Source: Chryseobacterium formosense
GTDB taxonomy: Bacteria; Bacteroidota; Bacteroidia; Flavobacteriales; Weeksellaceae
Direction: 5' to 3'
Length of the DNA: 64,000 nt
Assembly: GCF_900116415.1 (NCBI RefSeq)
Contig: NZ_FPAP01000002.1
Location: forward strand, 372,001-436,000
Shown one piece after another: positions 1 to 9,160 of the stretch (the stretch's first letter is position 1; each line of letters begins with the position of its first letter). A program made the translations under genes and the position numbers. Below the pieces are notes generated by a model. That model was given only the letters and a program-made list of their open reading frames with translations. It searched no databases and was not told the DNA's origin.

Positions 1-1
1 T

Positions 2-1339
2 GAGATCAAAGCGATCTTAGCAACAGGTCTTGTTGATGAAGAATTGAATGATGAGGCGATTTATCATTTTCTAAGACATATGTATGTTGGAAGTCAACAG
101 AGTATTTATAAAAATATTAATGTTTTACCACCTGCTCATCAGCTGATTTACAAAAATGGCAAAATTGAAATCTCTCAATACTGGAATTTCCCTCAGAATA
201 AATTACAAATATCCGAAGAGGAAGCTGTATCTGAATTTAAAAATTTAGTTGAAAAATCTGTTAAAAAACAATTGGTTGCAGATGTGAAAGTGGGTGCTTT
301 TCTCAGTGGCGGACTAGATTCAGGAACATTAGTTGCACTTTCTTCGCAGAAAAATGAAAATTTAACGACATTGGGATTTCGGTATGAAGGAGATTTGGAT
401 GAGATGCCCGATGCAAGAAGTATTGCTGAAAAATATAAAACTGACCATAAAGAAGTAGCGTTGGAAACCTCAGAAATTTCTAAAACTCTCGTTGAAGTTT
501 TGAAAAAAATGGATGAACCGCTTGCAGATACAGCCATCCTTGCAACATACACCATCTGTAAAGAAGCAGCTAAAAACATGACGGTTGTGATCACAGGAAA
601 TGCGGGTGACGAATTGTTTGGCGGTTACAAATGGTATCAGAAAGAGAAAGAAATTCTTGAAAAGGGTAGTGCAAATTTTTCGCTTTTACCTTTTTATAAA
701 GCAGGTTCTGTAATCACCGAAAAGCTGGGATTTGAAAAATCAAGACAATATTTTCTAGATAAGGTTTTCAGAGCCAAGTTTCCGGATATTGTTTCTTATC
801 AGAAAGGGAAAGTCCATAATAATTTTTCTCATGGGGAAACTTCACAGCTGTTAAATTCCATTTCAAAATATGAACATTCTTATGCATTCGATTTAGATAA
901 AAACGACCTGAATACCTGCATGAAGATGGATCTCACCAACATTATTCCAGGAGATTATATGGTGAAAGACGACCGTATTGCCATGATGCACTCTATTGAA
1001 CTGAGAACCCCATTTTTAGACAAAAATCTGGTGGAATTTTGCTCTGCGCTTCCTGCTGAATATAAGGTGAATGCCAATCAAACCAAAATCATTCTGAGAG
1101 AGGCTTTTGGAGACCTGCTTACCTCAAATATTCTGAACAAGAAAAAACAAGGTTTCGGTGCTCCTATTGCAGATTGGCTGAGAATTCCTGAAATGGAAAA
1201 ACTGACGAAAGATATTTTACAAAATCCGTCTTCTAAAATCTTTACAAAACTGAATTTTGGTGAAGTTCAGAAGCAGCTCAACTACAATTATAAGCATTGG
1301 TCGCTATTGGTTCTCGGAATCTGGATGGAGGGGCACTAA
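2..1339 (+). CDS. asnB: Asparagine synthase-like amidotransferase, 5' partial
   Basis: This is the C-terminal synthetase half of an AsnB-type glutamine-dependent amidotransferase. The frame is open to the left edge of the window, so the N-terminal glutaminase domain and true start lie outside; the first in-window start-like codon, TTG at 44, is not the real start. The ATP pyrophosphatase loop SGGLDS and the downstream GNAGDELFGGY motif are visible, which identifies the family: a side-chain or sugar carboxylate is adenylated and then amidated with ammonia from glutamine. It lies at the edge of a polysaccharide locus that also encodes UDP-glucose dehydrogenase. AsnB homologues in such loci (for example WbpS) are linked to amidation of uronic acids, so a sugar-modifying role is plausible. 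Ordinary asparagine synthesis cannot be excluded. Confidence 0.9.
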   Translation, partial: EIKAILATGLVDEELNDEAIYHFLRHMYVGSQQSIYKNINVLPPAHQLIYKNGKIEISQYWNFPQNKLQISEEEAVSEFKNLVEKSVKKQLVADVKVGAFLSGGLDSGTLVALSSQKNENLTTLGFRYEGDLDEMPDARSIAEKYKTDHKEVALETSEISKTLVEVLKKMDEPLADTAILATYTICKEAAKNMTVVITGNAGDELFGGYKWYQKEKEILEKGSANFSLLPFYKAGSVITEKLGFEKSRQYFLDKVFRAKFPDIVSYQKGKVHNNFSHGETSQLLNSISKYEHSYAFDLDKNDLNTCMKMDLTNIIPGDYMVKDDRIAMMHSIELRTPFLDKNLVEFCSALPAEYKVNANQTKIILREAFGDLLTSNILNKKKQGFGAPIADWLRIPEMEKLTKDILQNPSSKIFTKLNFGEVQKQLNYNYKHWSLLVLGIWMEGH

Positions 1340-1344
1340 TTATA

Positions 1345-2025
1345 TTACAGGTAATATTTTTCTAGTATTTTTTTAAGATAGTTTTCCTTATTATTTAGAT
1401 TATTTTCAATAAAATATTGTTCAATATCCGGAATATTAATGTCATATCCCGAACCGCTTCTAAGGAGATTTATATCTACTTTTTTGCTGTAAAACTGTTC
1501 TATGATTTCAAGGATTTCAATAATCGAATAATTTTTGATGTAAGCAACATTTACAACTCTGTTTAATTTCTGGCTATCAATGAGAGCAAAAGTAACATTT
1601 TTAATATCATCAACATCGATGAGGTTGCGGGTTGCTTTTGTGTGAACATTTATGGTTTCGTTGTTGTGGACGGCCCGTATAATGTAATTGATCAGTAAAT
1701 TGGGATTTCCTCCTTTGCCCACTGCATTGCTTACTCTTAAAATAAGAAATTTTGGGCATAGTTTTTTTATGAGCTGCTCCATTTTCAATTTGTGGAGTAC
1801 ATAGTCACTGCCTGTTTTTGAAGAATCATAAATGCTGCAGGTAGAGAAATAAACAAATGTCTTTTCCTTATTTTCTGCAATTGTATTTTTTATCAGATTT
1901 TCTTCTCGTAAAAACTCCTCAGCTCTTGTTTCTAATGAATTTGATACTCCGGATGCAAAGAAAACAATATTTTCTCTGTCGTTATTTGTAAATAGTGACG
2001 CAATAAGTCCTTTTCCGATAATCAT
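1345..2025 (-). CDS. NAD-dependent epimerase/dehydratase-like protein (short SDR)
   Basis: A 226-residue protein resembling the extended short-chain dehydrogenase family that acts on nucleotide sugars. The N-terminus (MIIGKGLIAS) carries a compact, incomplete version of the GxxGxxG nucleotide-binding turn. A Ser/Thr-rich stretch STCSIY at 61-66 is followed by Tyr75 and Lys79 in YVLHK, matching the catalytic YxxxK pair. It is shorter than typical 4-epimerases (about 310-340 residues), so the sugar-binding domain is reduced. Its start overlaps the stop of the upstream membrane-protein gene by four bases (ATGA), implying translational coupling. It converges with the amidotransferase gene, with a five-base gap. 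A role in making a nucleotide-sugar precursor is inferred; the substrate is unknown. Confidence 0.7.
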   Translation of the reverse strand: MIIGKGLIASLFTNNDRENIVFFASGVSNSLETRAEEFLREENLIKNTIAENKEKTFVYFSTCSIYDSSKTGSDYVLHKLKMEQLIKKLCPKFLILRVSNAVGKGGNPNLLINYIIRAVHNNETINVHTKATRNLIDVDDIKNVTFALIDSQKLNRVVNVAYIKNYSIIEILEIIEQFYSKKVDINLLRSGSGYDINIPDIEQYFIENNLNNKENYLKKILEKYYL

Positions 2026-3263
2026 AGTGTTGTAATTGAGAATAGTATTTTTGTGGCATAATTAAATATCATCAAGTATCCATTTGTAAATAGATAATCT
2101 ATATTTCCTAATTTCAAATGCGGAACAAACAATACTGTTGATACAAAGATAGTTAAAGCTTCATTTCTTGGTGCTATATATTTTGCAATAAAACTGTCTA
2201 TTTTAAAATGAAACTTTTTTATGTAACCAATTTCTCCACCCAATTCATAAGTATATATAAAGCTGCTGATCAAAGCAAAAAATATGAATCTTTGCCAATC
2301 CATAGCAATGAAATAGAGTGGTATTGCACAAAAAAGTTGTAGTAAAAAAGTTGTGGCAAGAAAGGAACTGCTCAAAGAGCCATTGTCTTTCTTGAAAATA
2401 AAAACATTTATATTTCTAAAGTCATTGTATCTTACAATCACAAAGATAAGCGAAGCAAAATATTGAAGATATAATATCCCACGAGAGAATCCTAGACTGT
2501 ACGCAGAAAAGTTGATGAAAATAATATTTTTCGCACTAGAATTAATGTAAAATAGTGGTGTTGGTAAGTCTTTTGTATAACTATTTTCAGGAAGATAGCT
2601 TTTAATATTTTCAAAAATAATATCTCCTGCTCCAACAAATCCATGACTAAAAATCACAATTAAAAAAGTAAAAACAGGAATGATGAAAAGGAAGTTCCAT
2701 ACATTTTTCAGAGGTGTTTTTTTTATTGAATACAAGTAAATTAATAAAAACGGAACCGTATAAAAAAATATCATTTCATGCAATAAGATCCCTACAGATA
2801 AAACTAAACTTAAAAGCAGCAGCTTAGTGAAGATATTGTTTTTTGCCAGCTTAATTATTTTACAGCAAAGGATAATGAGTAATAAAAGCAAGCTGTCTTT
2901 TAGTCTTATTCTGTTATCTAAAAGTAAAAAAAACAAGCCTGAAGGCAGAAGCAGAAAAAAAAGGGAGATGTTTTTTTTAGTAAAATTATAAATAAAATAT
3001 GCTATCAAAAGAGCATAAGTTATAATACTGAAATATTTCGTGATCGCAAGCAGATTCATACCTGTGATTTCATGTAGCCAGATGAAGATTTCTCCCAATA
3101 ATCCTCTTCTGATAAAACCTGCGGAATAATTAATCAGTAATTCTGCATCAAAATAATCGAGTTTATTTGGTATGTAAAGCAGATATTGTATTCCCTGAAT
3201 AAGGTATATTAATATCAGAAGGAAAATAAAAATAAATTTCAAATTAATTTTCATGCGTTTCAT
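2022..3263 (-). CDS. Polytopic membrane protein of polysaccharide locus
   Basis: A 413-residue, very hydrophobic protein with around ten predicted membrane segments separated by short loops. A loop after the first segment contains YSAGFIRRGLLGE, an Arg-rich conserved-looking motif. Size and topology fit an O-antigen polymerase (Wzy-like) or a GT-C type glycosyltransferase; I cannot tell which from sequence alone. The locus exports its glycan through an ABC transporter (Wzm/Wzt), and that pathway does not need a Wzy polymerase, so a membrane glycosyltransferase or other modification is at least as likely. A second in-frame ATG three codons in (3254) is an alternative start. It overlaps the downstream epimerase-like gene by four bases. 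Confidence 0.5.
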   Translation of the reverse strand: MKRMKINLKFIFIFLLILIYLIQGIQYLLYIPNKLDYFDAELLINYSAGFIRRGLLGEIFIWLHEITGMNLLAITKYFSIITYALLIAYFIYNFTKKNISLFFLLLPSGLFFLLLDNRIRLKDSLLLLLIILCCKIIKLAKNNIFTKLLLLSLVLSVGILLHEMIFFYTVPFLLIYLYSIKKTPLKNVWNFLFIIPVFTFLIVIFSHGFVGAGDIIFENIKSYLPENSYTKDLPTPLFYINSSAKNIIFINFSAYSLGFSRGILYLQYFASLIFVIVRYNDFRNINVFIFKKDNGSLSSSFLATTFLLQLFCAIPLYFIAMDWQRFIFFALISSFIYTYELGGEIGYIKKFHFKIDSFIAKYIAPRNEALTIFVSTVLFVPHLKLGNIDYLFTNGYLMIFNYATKILFSITTL

Positions 3264-3314
3264 GTTTATCTGAGCACAATGATCATGTAAGGCCAGAATC
3301 AGAGTGAGGTAAAT

Positions 3315-4169
3315 TTACTTTTTATAAAACTCCTTTATCTTCTTGTGCCCTACATGTAATATTACCTCTTCTCCCAAACCTTCATTACCTTCACAGAGGC
3401 ACCATTGTTTTGGCAGGATGTATGGGTAAATTCCTGTTTTCCATGCAGTTTTCCACATGACTAAAGAAGATCTCGAAGGATCGTTTTTCATAGTTTCGGC
3501 ACAGGTTTTATAGAAAATATTGCCTCTTTCATCATTTTTCCAGAGTGTCATTGGGCTTTGGTTGTAAGAATGCCCAAGTCCTAAGCTCTCATCTTCTATT
3601 GGTTTTGCATCTTTAGACCAAATCATATCCTGTCTTAATAACTGTCTGTCATTATCAGGAACACAAAATCCAAATTTTCTGGTAAGATAAATCAGTGCTA
3701 TAATGTCGCTGGAAACCACTTCCATATCAGAATCCAATACACATTTGAAGTCTGCATCTGACTGCGTAAGAGATAGAAATTTAAAGTAGTCTGCAGTTCT
3801 GTATCCGTATCTTTCATGCTCAGGATTGATAACAGGAGAATTGGTTTTGATGAGGTTTACACCATCAATTTTCAGATCAAAGTCAGAATACACAGTATAT
3901 TTTGCATTTGGAAAGTATTCTTTTAAAGTTCTGAGAGATGGGTCTAATCTGGATTCGTTATTTTGAAAATCTGCGCCACCGCCGTTTACTCTTTGTTCTC
4001 CAAATTCAGAAAATAAAAATTCTATACTTAGGGAATTGATAAATTCATTATCCGTATCTGAGAATGGAATATTTCTAAAAGGTTTTCTCTTTTTTTTGTT
4101 GACGGCAAAAGCATCTCCTTTCAGAATTGCCCACGCACGTCCCAGTCTATACAGCAAAGTTCCAATCAT
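3315..4169 (-). CDS. Putative glycosyltransferase, unclassified
   Basis: A 284-residue protein without a clear signal peptide. The central part reads as a nucleotide-sugar transferase: YTVYSDFDL followed later by CVLDSDMEVV, a DxD-like motif at the end of a hydrophobic strand, as in GT-A enzymes that bind a metal and a nucleotide sugar. Around it is YGYRTADYFKFLSL, which resembles the acceptor-side region of enzymes acting on stored sugar donors. I do not recognise the exact family. It sits between two polysaccharide genes on the same strand, four bases downstream of the acyltransferase at 4173-5231, and is probably co-transcribed with it. Function as a glycosyltransferase is inferred from motif and context. 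Confidence 0.5.
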   Translation of the reverse strand: MIGTLLYRLGRAWAILKGDAFAVNKKKRKPFRNIPFSDTDNEFINSLSIEFLFSEFGEQRVNGGGADFQNNESRLDPSLRTLKEYFPNAKYTVYSDFDLKIDGVNLIKTNSPVINPEHERYGYRTADYFKFLSLTQSDADFKCVLDSDMEVVSSDIIALIYLTRKFGFCVPDNDRQLLRQDMIWSKDAKPIEDESLGLGHSYNQSPMTLWKNDERGNIFYKTCAETMKNDPSRSSLVMWKTAWKTGIYPYILPKQWCLCEGNEGLGEEVILHVGHKKIKEFYKK

Positions 4170-4172
4170 TTT

Positions 4173-5231
4173 TTATCTAATAGAAAAGTTTATTTTTTTT
4201 ATTTTTTCACGGAGTGGTTTTTCTATAAACAGATAGCTGAGAGCAGAAAAAAACAACAATGCTGTCACGCCACATAAAAATAGTTTCAGATCTCCAAAAA
4301 TCCTTAGCCTTTGTAAGGCATATTCTGTAAAACCAAACACAGGTATCTGTAATATATAAATTCCATAACTTATCTCTCCTAAAAATACGAAAATTTTCTT
4401 GCTGAAAATTTTTGTGATTATCCCGGTATTTAACGATATGAAAATAATCAATGGTATAAAAATCAAAGCTAATAAGCCATCATGGTAATTCAAATATTCG
4501 GGACGGAAAATAAGCGCTAATGGAATAAGGCAAAATAACAATGTAATTATCCAGTCATAATTGCCGGATCTGTTCTTTAAATGCTGTATGAAAAACAGTC
4601 CTGCAAGATTCCCTGCAAGAAACTGATTAATATGCATAAGCGGAAAATAGAGAAGAAACCTTTTTGTAACAGATTCATTGATGATTATCCAATTACCATT
4701 TATAGCACAAAAAAGAAAGACCTGTGTAAAAAACCAAATCAAAAAAACGGGTATTACCAACTGTTTCAATTTATATTTTTGGTAAAAAAAATTGAACATT
4801 AATGGAAATATTGCATAGAATAAAAATTCTACGGATAATGACCATCCTGTAAGATTGACCGTGAAAACTTTTTCCGGAAACCAGGCCTGCAACATTAAAA
4901 CATTTAAAAGCAAATCGGAAAAAACAAAATCTTCTTTTGCATCAAAAGTCTGCAAAATAAGCATAAGTAGTATTGCAAACAGGTACAGAGGATAGATTCT
5001 TGAGAATCTGTTTTTGAGGTAAGAATAAGAATCAATATTTTTTTTGCTCCCATAAGCAATAATCATAACGAATCCGGATAAAATAAAAAAAAAGCTAACC
5101 CCAATATTTGCCTGTGTGAGAATTTTGCTGACCAAAGGATGAGAAAAAATATTAAGTGGTCTTCCAAAGTGATAAGCAACAATAGCAATCGCTGCTACAA
5201 ATCGGGTGAAAGTAAGTTGGTCAATCTTCAT
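4173..5231 (-). CDS. Acyltransferase 3 family (OafA-like) membrane protein
   Basis: A 352-residue integral membrane protein of the acyltransferase-3 family, which transfers acetyl or other acyl groups onto sugars of surface glycans. Diagnostic features are the N-terminal TRFVAAIAIVAYHFGRP with the conserved His, FFILSGFVM in the next segment, RIYPLYLF, and about ten hydrophobic helices. It has no extra SGNH domain, so it is the membrane-only form. It is the first of three acyltransferases in this locus. A TATATTTG-like -7 element on the minus strand lies at 5350-5357, but no matching -33 TTG is seen. Polysaccharide O-acylation is a family-based inference. Confidence 0.85.
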   Translation of the reverse strand: MKIDQLTFTRFVAAIAIVAYHFGRPLNIFSHPLVSKILTQANIGVSFFFILSGFVMIIAYGSKKNIDSYSYLKNRFSRIYPLYLFAILLMLILQTFDAKEDFVFSDLLLNVLMLQAWFPEKVFTVNLTGWSLSVEFLFYAIFPLMFNFFYQKYKLKQLVIPVFLIWFFTQVFLFCAINGNWIIINESVTKRFLLYFPLMHINQFLAGNLAGLFFIQHLKNRSGNYDWIITLLFCLIPLALIFRPEYLNYHDGLLALIFIPLIIFISLNTGIITKIFSKKIFVFLGEISYGIYILQIPVFGFTEYALQRLRIFGDLKLFLCGVTALLFFSALSYLFIEKPLREKIKKINFSIR

Positions 5232-5407
5232 TCGGAGATTTTTTGGGAAATAAAGTTTTTCATCAAAGCTCCAGAGTTGTCGTGCTTTTAAATGATTTTA
5301 AACACCTCTGTCGCAAAATACATTTTCTGAAACCGAAAAATGATTTTGGCAAATATAGTAAGATTAATTTTATAATGAATTTCTTCCTATTTTTGTTAAA
5401 AATTTAA

Positions 5408-6289
5408 ATGATGAATTTCCTTCCCATTGTATTCACCTGCGATGATTTTTATTTTAAATATACCAGTGTGGTTATTGCTTCCCTGCTTGTAAATCAAAAT
5501 AAAAACTGCCAATATGAAATTAATATTATCAGTGAATACATCAGTAATGAAAATAAGGCATTAGCCGAAAAACAAATTTCAAAATTCAGCAATTTTTCTA
5601 TAAAATTCATCATTTTAGAAGATTTCGATGCAGGAAAATTTTATCTGAATTCTTATATGACTGTAAGTACTTATTACAGGTTTTATATTCCCCAATTGTT
5701 TAAAAATTACAAAAGAATTTTGTATCTGGATAGTGATCTGATCGTAGATGCAGATATTTCTGAATTGGCGGTCATGGATTTTGATGATAAGCTTGCGATC
5801 TGCAGCCCAAGTCCGTTCATTGTAGATAAAGTGAAAGCGGGGAACGATGAGGTTTTTACAAGAGAATATTTTCAGGAATATCTGAAAATGCCCGATCCTA
5901 CGTTATATTTTAATGCAGGAGTTATGCTTTATAACCTCAAGAAAATGCACGAAATCGAAATTACAGAGAAATTTTTCAATGCAATTGAAGAGATTAAAAA
6001 GCCATTATTGCAGGACCAGGATATTCTGAATTCGGTTTTGTCCAGAAACGGAGGAGTAAAGATGGTCTCCAGTAAATATAATATGACCAAGGCTTACACG
6101 ATAACTTCAAAAAGAATTTTTCTGGAGAATCTAAAAGAATTGTTCGGGATCAGTAAAAAGGACAATTGGTTTTACATCTACCATTACGTAGGAAAGGAGA
6201 AACCGTGGATGGAAAAAAGAATCGACGGACTGTTGTTCGAAAAATATGCTAAAAAATCACCTTTTTATTCTTTAATTTTCCCTAAATAA
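5408..6289 (+). CDS. Glycosyltransferase family 8 protein
   Basis: A 293-residue GT8 retaining glycosyltransferase (LgtC/WaaJ-like) that uses a UDP-sugar and a divalent metal. The metal-binding DxD is Asp108-Ser-Asp110 in RILYLDSDLIV. The family-typical YFNAGVMLYNL follows, and near the C-terminus HYVGKEKPW matches the conserved HxxGxxKPW. There is no membrane segment, so the enzyme is cytoplasmic or peripheral. It is one of only two complete plus-strand genes in the locus, followed seven bases later by a GT2 gene. A TATTTTTG -7-like box at 5388-5395 ends 12 bases before the ATG, but lacks a well-placed -33 TTG. The sugar transferred is unknown, probably galactose or glucose by family. Confidence 0.9.
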   Translation: MMNFLPIVFTCDDFYFKYTSVVIASLLVNQNKNCQYEINIISEYISNENKALAEKQISKFSNFSIKFIILEDFDAGKFYLNSYMTVSTYYRFYIPQLFKNYKRILYLDSDLIVDADISELAVMDFDDKLAICSPSPFIVDKVKAGNDEVFTREYFQEYLKMPDPTLYFNAGVMLYNLKKMHEIEITEKFFNAIEEIKKPLLQDQDILNSVLSRNGGVKMVSSKYNMTKAYTITSKRIFLENLKELFGISKKDNWFYIYHYVGKEKPWMEKRIDGLLFEKYAKKSPFYSLIFPK

Positions 6290-6296
6290 ATTCAAG

Positions 6297-7136
6297 ATGC
6301 TGTTTACCGTTTTTACACCCACTTACAACAGAGCTTATATCATTGAAAATCTTTACAAAAGTCTTCTTCGGCAATCTTGTAAAGATTTTGAATGGCTGGT
6401 TGTAGATGATGGTTCTACAGATCATACTGAAGAATTGATAGGTTCTTTTATCAAGGATGGTAGAATTACGATTTGTTATTATAAACAAAAGAATCAGGGT
6501 AAGCATATTGCGATCAATTTCGGGTTGCGAGAGGCAAAAGGTGACTGGTTTTTTACAGTAGACAGCGATGATTTTTTGCCCGATGATAGTCTGGAAATAT
6601 TAGCTCAAGAAAGCAAAAATGTATTGAGAACGGATAACGCAGGCTTGGTAGGTCTGAAATCCTATCCTAATCAAACTGTTATAAAAAGAACGTTTGACGG
6701 CAAAAGTATGGAATGCTCTTCTTTAGATTTTACTTACAAATATGGGTACAATGAAGAAATGGCGGTTTGCCTGAAAACGTCAGTGGCGAAGAAATTTCCG
6801 TTTCCGGTCATTGAAGGCGAGAAATTTTGCCCGGAATCTTTAGTATTGAACAGAATGTCTAAAAACTATTCATTTTATTATTTTGGAAAATCCATCTATA
6901 CGGGAGACTATCTTGAAGATGGCTTGTCTGCAAAATACTGGGAAAATTTCAAAAAATCGGTCAATTACTCGCTGATTTATTGGTCGGAGCTTACTGCTTC
7001 TGATGTGCCAAAGGAAATCAAAATAAAAGCGCTTAAAAATTATTTTACATTTTCACACAGTATACCCAACCGCTTGCTGAGAATTCTGAAAGATATTTCT
7101 ATCCCAAACATCTTTTTATATTACCTAAGCAAGTAG
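6297..7136 (+). CDS. Glycosyltransferase family 2 protein
   Basis: A 279-residue GT2 inverting glycosyltransferase. It begins with FTVFTPTYNRAYI, has the nucleotide-binding VDDGSTD (DDGS at 37-40), and a DxD-like DSDD at 89-92. The GDW/FTVDSDDF arrangement is typical of enzymes decorating lipopolysaccharide or capsule. The start at 6297 follows the GT8 gene by seven bases, so the two form a small plus-strand operon. Its last 12 bases overlap the end of the convergent gene at 7125. The sugar and acceptor are not predictable here. Confidence 0.88.
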   Translation: MLFTVFTPTYNRAYIIENLYKSLLRQSCKDFEWLVVDDGSTDHTEELIGSFIKDGRITICYYKQKNQGKHIAINFGLREAKGDWFFTVDSDDFLPDDSLEILAQESKNVLRTDNAGLVGLKSYPNQTVIKRTFDGKSMECSSLDFTYKYGYNEEMAVCLKTSVAKKFPFPVIEGEKFCPESLVLNRMSKNYSFYYFGKSIYTGDYLEDGLSAKYWENFKKSVNYSLIYWSELTASDVPKEIKIKALKNYFTFSHSIPNRLLRILKDISIPNIFLYYLSK

Positions 7137-8105
7137 TTTTTTGATCCAGTTTTCGAATTCATATTGATCTGTAATTTCATGATCAATAGGTCTGTAAGGT
7201 TTTGTAAGAAAGTCTGATAGTCTGTCGAAGTTGTTGAAATCTGTTACGAAAATATTATCCGGGTGGTAAAAATCGTATTCTTTTACCGTCGGGTTATTGG
7301 TGATCATTTTCTTTCGGTATTTAAGGGCTTCAAAAAAACGAAGTGAAAGTCCGCTGTGTTCATCCCTTTTCAAATCGATAAGAATAGATGATTTTTTTAC
7401 CATGTCAAGGTTTTCCTGATAAGAGGTTCCATCGATAAGGTTTTTGATTCTGGAGTCGGTATTGACGTAGCTTCTGTCGGTATTGAGATAGATAAGAGGG
7501 TTTGTTTTAATGGTATTCTCATCAAGATAGGTAAACAGATTGGTGATTTTTTGATGTCTATCTGCGAGGTACTGCCCAATATAGAAAAAATCATACTCTG
7601 CCATATAATCCGTATTGTCTTTTCCAAAAAAACAATTGGTGATAAATTTTAGATGGTAACCCGGATTATCTTTTATATCATTTTTATCAAAAACAAAAAT
7701 TTCATCAAAATAATTTCGGTACGATAAGATCTTTTTAGATACAGAAATCCCATCCAGTTGAAAATCGACCATCTTGTCGCTTATTTTTCTTGCCTTTTTC
7801 AATACAAATTCAGGAACCAAATCTCCACGGATGACCACACAGTAATCGAAATGATCATTCCCGAGCTGTTTAAGGCTTCTTTTGCAGTATTTTTCAAAAT
7901 TCGCATGGTTCGCAGTAATGGGGTAAGAGTTGTTTTTTAAAACATTTCTATAAAAAATATTCACTATTTTTTGCCATATACTAAATTGATTGTAATAGAG
8001 TTTATCCTTAAATAAAATTTCCAAATCATAGCTGTTTTTTATAAACTGTTCTACAAACGGCTCTCCGAGAACTTGATTTTTGTAAATGAAAAGAATAGAA
8101 GGCAT
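7125..8105 (-). CDS. Lipopolysaccharide biosynthesis-like protein, possible glycosyltransferase
   Basis: A 326-residue soluble protein. An open frame extends to a TTG at 8114, but the ATG at 8105 (MPSILFIYKNQ) is the better start. Late segments read SGLSLRFFEALKYRKKMITN and YHPDNIFV, which resemble the donor-binding half of GT-B enzymes (CgeB/LPS core type), including a glutamate in RFFEALKY followed by a turn. The N-terminal half has no recognisable motif. It ends inside the last 12 bases of the convergent GT2 gene. It is two bases from the stop-side neighbour at 8117, so it probably shares a transcript with the upstream acyltransferase. A glycosyltransferase role is inferred from locus and weak fold cues. 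Confidence 0.5.
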   Translation of the reverse strand: MPSILFIYKNQVLGEPFVEQFIKNSYDLEILFKDKLYYNQFSIWQKIVNIFYRNVLKNNSYPITANHANFEKYCKRSLKQLGNDHFDYCVVIRGDLVPEFVLKKARKISDKMVDFQLDGISVSKKILSYRNYFDEIFVFDKNDIKDNPGYHLKFITNCFFGKDNTDYMAEYDFFYIGQYLADRHQKITNLFTYLDENTIKTNPLIYLNTDRSYVNTDSRIKNLIDGTSYQENLDMVKKSSILIDLKRDEHSGLSLRFFEALKYRKKMITNNPTVKEYDFYHPDNIFVTDFNNFDRLSDFLTKPYRPIDHEITDQYEFENWIKKLLA

Positions 8106-8116
8106 ATCAATCAAAT

Positions 8117-9160
8117 TTAAGTTTTTTTCATATTAAGGAAAAACTTTTCGTAGGATATATAAGATATCCAGGAAACTAATATAGTCAGTCCAAACGATAA
8201 TATGTAAACGAATATATTGTACATACTGTGATTAATCAGCGGATATGTAAGCTTAATAACTAACAAGATAATCATCCAATGATACATATAAAGGCCGTAT
8301 GAAATCTTACCTAGAAATTTAGTTAAAGGATTATCCACATCAAAAAAGGGATTGAGAACAACAGAAAGAATCGTAAAACCAAACATGAGAGCATAGATTT
8401 CATCTGAAAATGTCCCGAATCTTACATTAATAAACCAAGCAGAAATTGGGATGACTATACTTATGATTGAAATGATTTTGTTCTGAAAAATCCTGATAAA
8501 AGGATTTTTCTTAGCCAATAAAAAACCCAATAATCCTCCATACGCCATACAATTAAATTTAGTCTGATGAAAAAACTTCTGCACAAAAGAATATAATTTC
8601 TCATGATGAAACGTATGCTCATTAATATAATTAAACAAATGCGGAAAAAATGTAAAAAATATAATAAATAAAGAACAATACTTGATAAACCCTTTTCGTA
8701 AAAAAAACAATACCGCAAAAGGCCAAAATAAATAAAATTGTTCTTCTACTCCTAATGACCATATTTGCGGGCTGTTTGGCCATGACGAATTAAGGGCAGG
8801 CGGAACATTTGGAAAAATAGTTAAGCAAAGTATAATAGTTCTTCTAGGTATATCAGTAGAGAATAAGAAAAATGAAAGAAAAATAATAAGGTAATAGAGA
8901 GGCCATATTCTAAGTATTCGTCTTATATAAAATTTTTTTAAAAATATTGTCTTGTGCTTATCAATCTCCTGAATTAATAAATAGGTTATCAAAAAACCAC
9001 TTAAAACAAAGAAAAGTGTCACAGAAAAATGGGCATCAGGAAACAGCATAAAATCTGTACGGGATACATTATGCTGCTCTTTGATGAGTTCAATATGGCT
9101 CCAAACTACAATGAGGGCGGCAAGGGCTCTTAATGTATCCAGTCCTTTTAAATATTTCAT
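8117..9160 (-). CDS. Acyltransferase 3 family (OafA-like) membrane protein
   Basis: A 347-residue acyltransferase-3 membrane enzyme expected to acylate a glycan. It shows LDTLRALAALIVVWSHIE at the N-terminus with the conserved His, FFVLSGFLITYLL, and RRILRIWPLYYLI, followed by WSLGVEEQFYLFWP, the family's strongest signature. About ten hydrophobic helices follow and no C-terminal SGNH domain is present. The stop of the upstream GT4 gene abuts the start (one-base gap), so the two are translationally close. It is the second acyltransferase of the locus. Confidence 0.9.
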   Translation of the reverse strand: MKYLKGLDTLRALAALIVVWSHIELIKEQHNVSRTDFMLFPDAHFSVTLFFVLSGFLITYLLIQEIDKHKTIFLKKFYIRRILRIWPLYYLIIFLSFFLFSTDIPRRTIILCLTIFPNVPPALNSSWPNSPQIWSLGVEEQFYLFWPFAVLFFLRKGFIKYCSLFIIFFTFFPHLFNYINEHTFHHEKLYSFVQKFFHQTKFNCMAYGGLLGFLLAKKNPFIRIFQNKIISIISIVIPISAWFINVRFGTFSDEIYALMFGFTILSVVLNPFFDVDNPLTKFLGKISYGLYMYHWMIILLVIKLTYPLINHSMYNIFVYILSFGLTILVSWISYISYEKFFLNMKKT

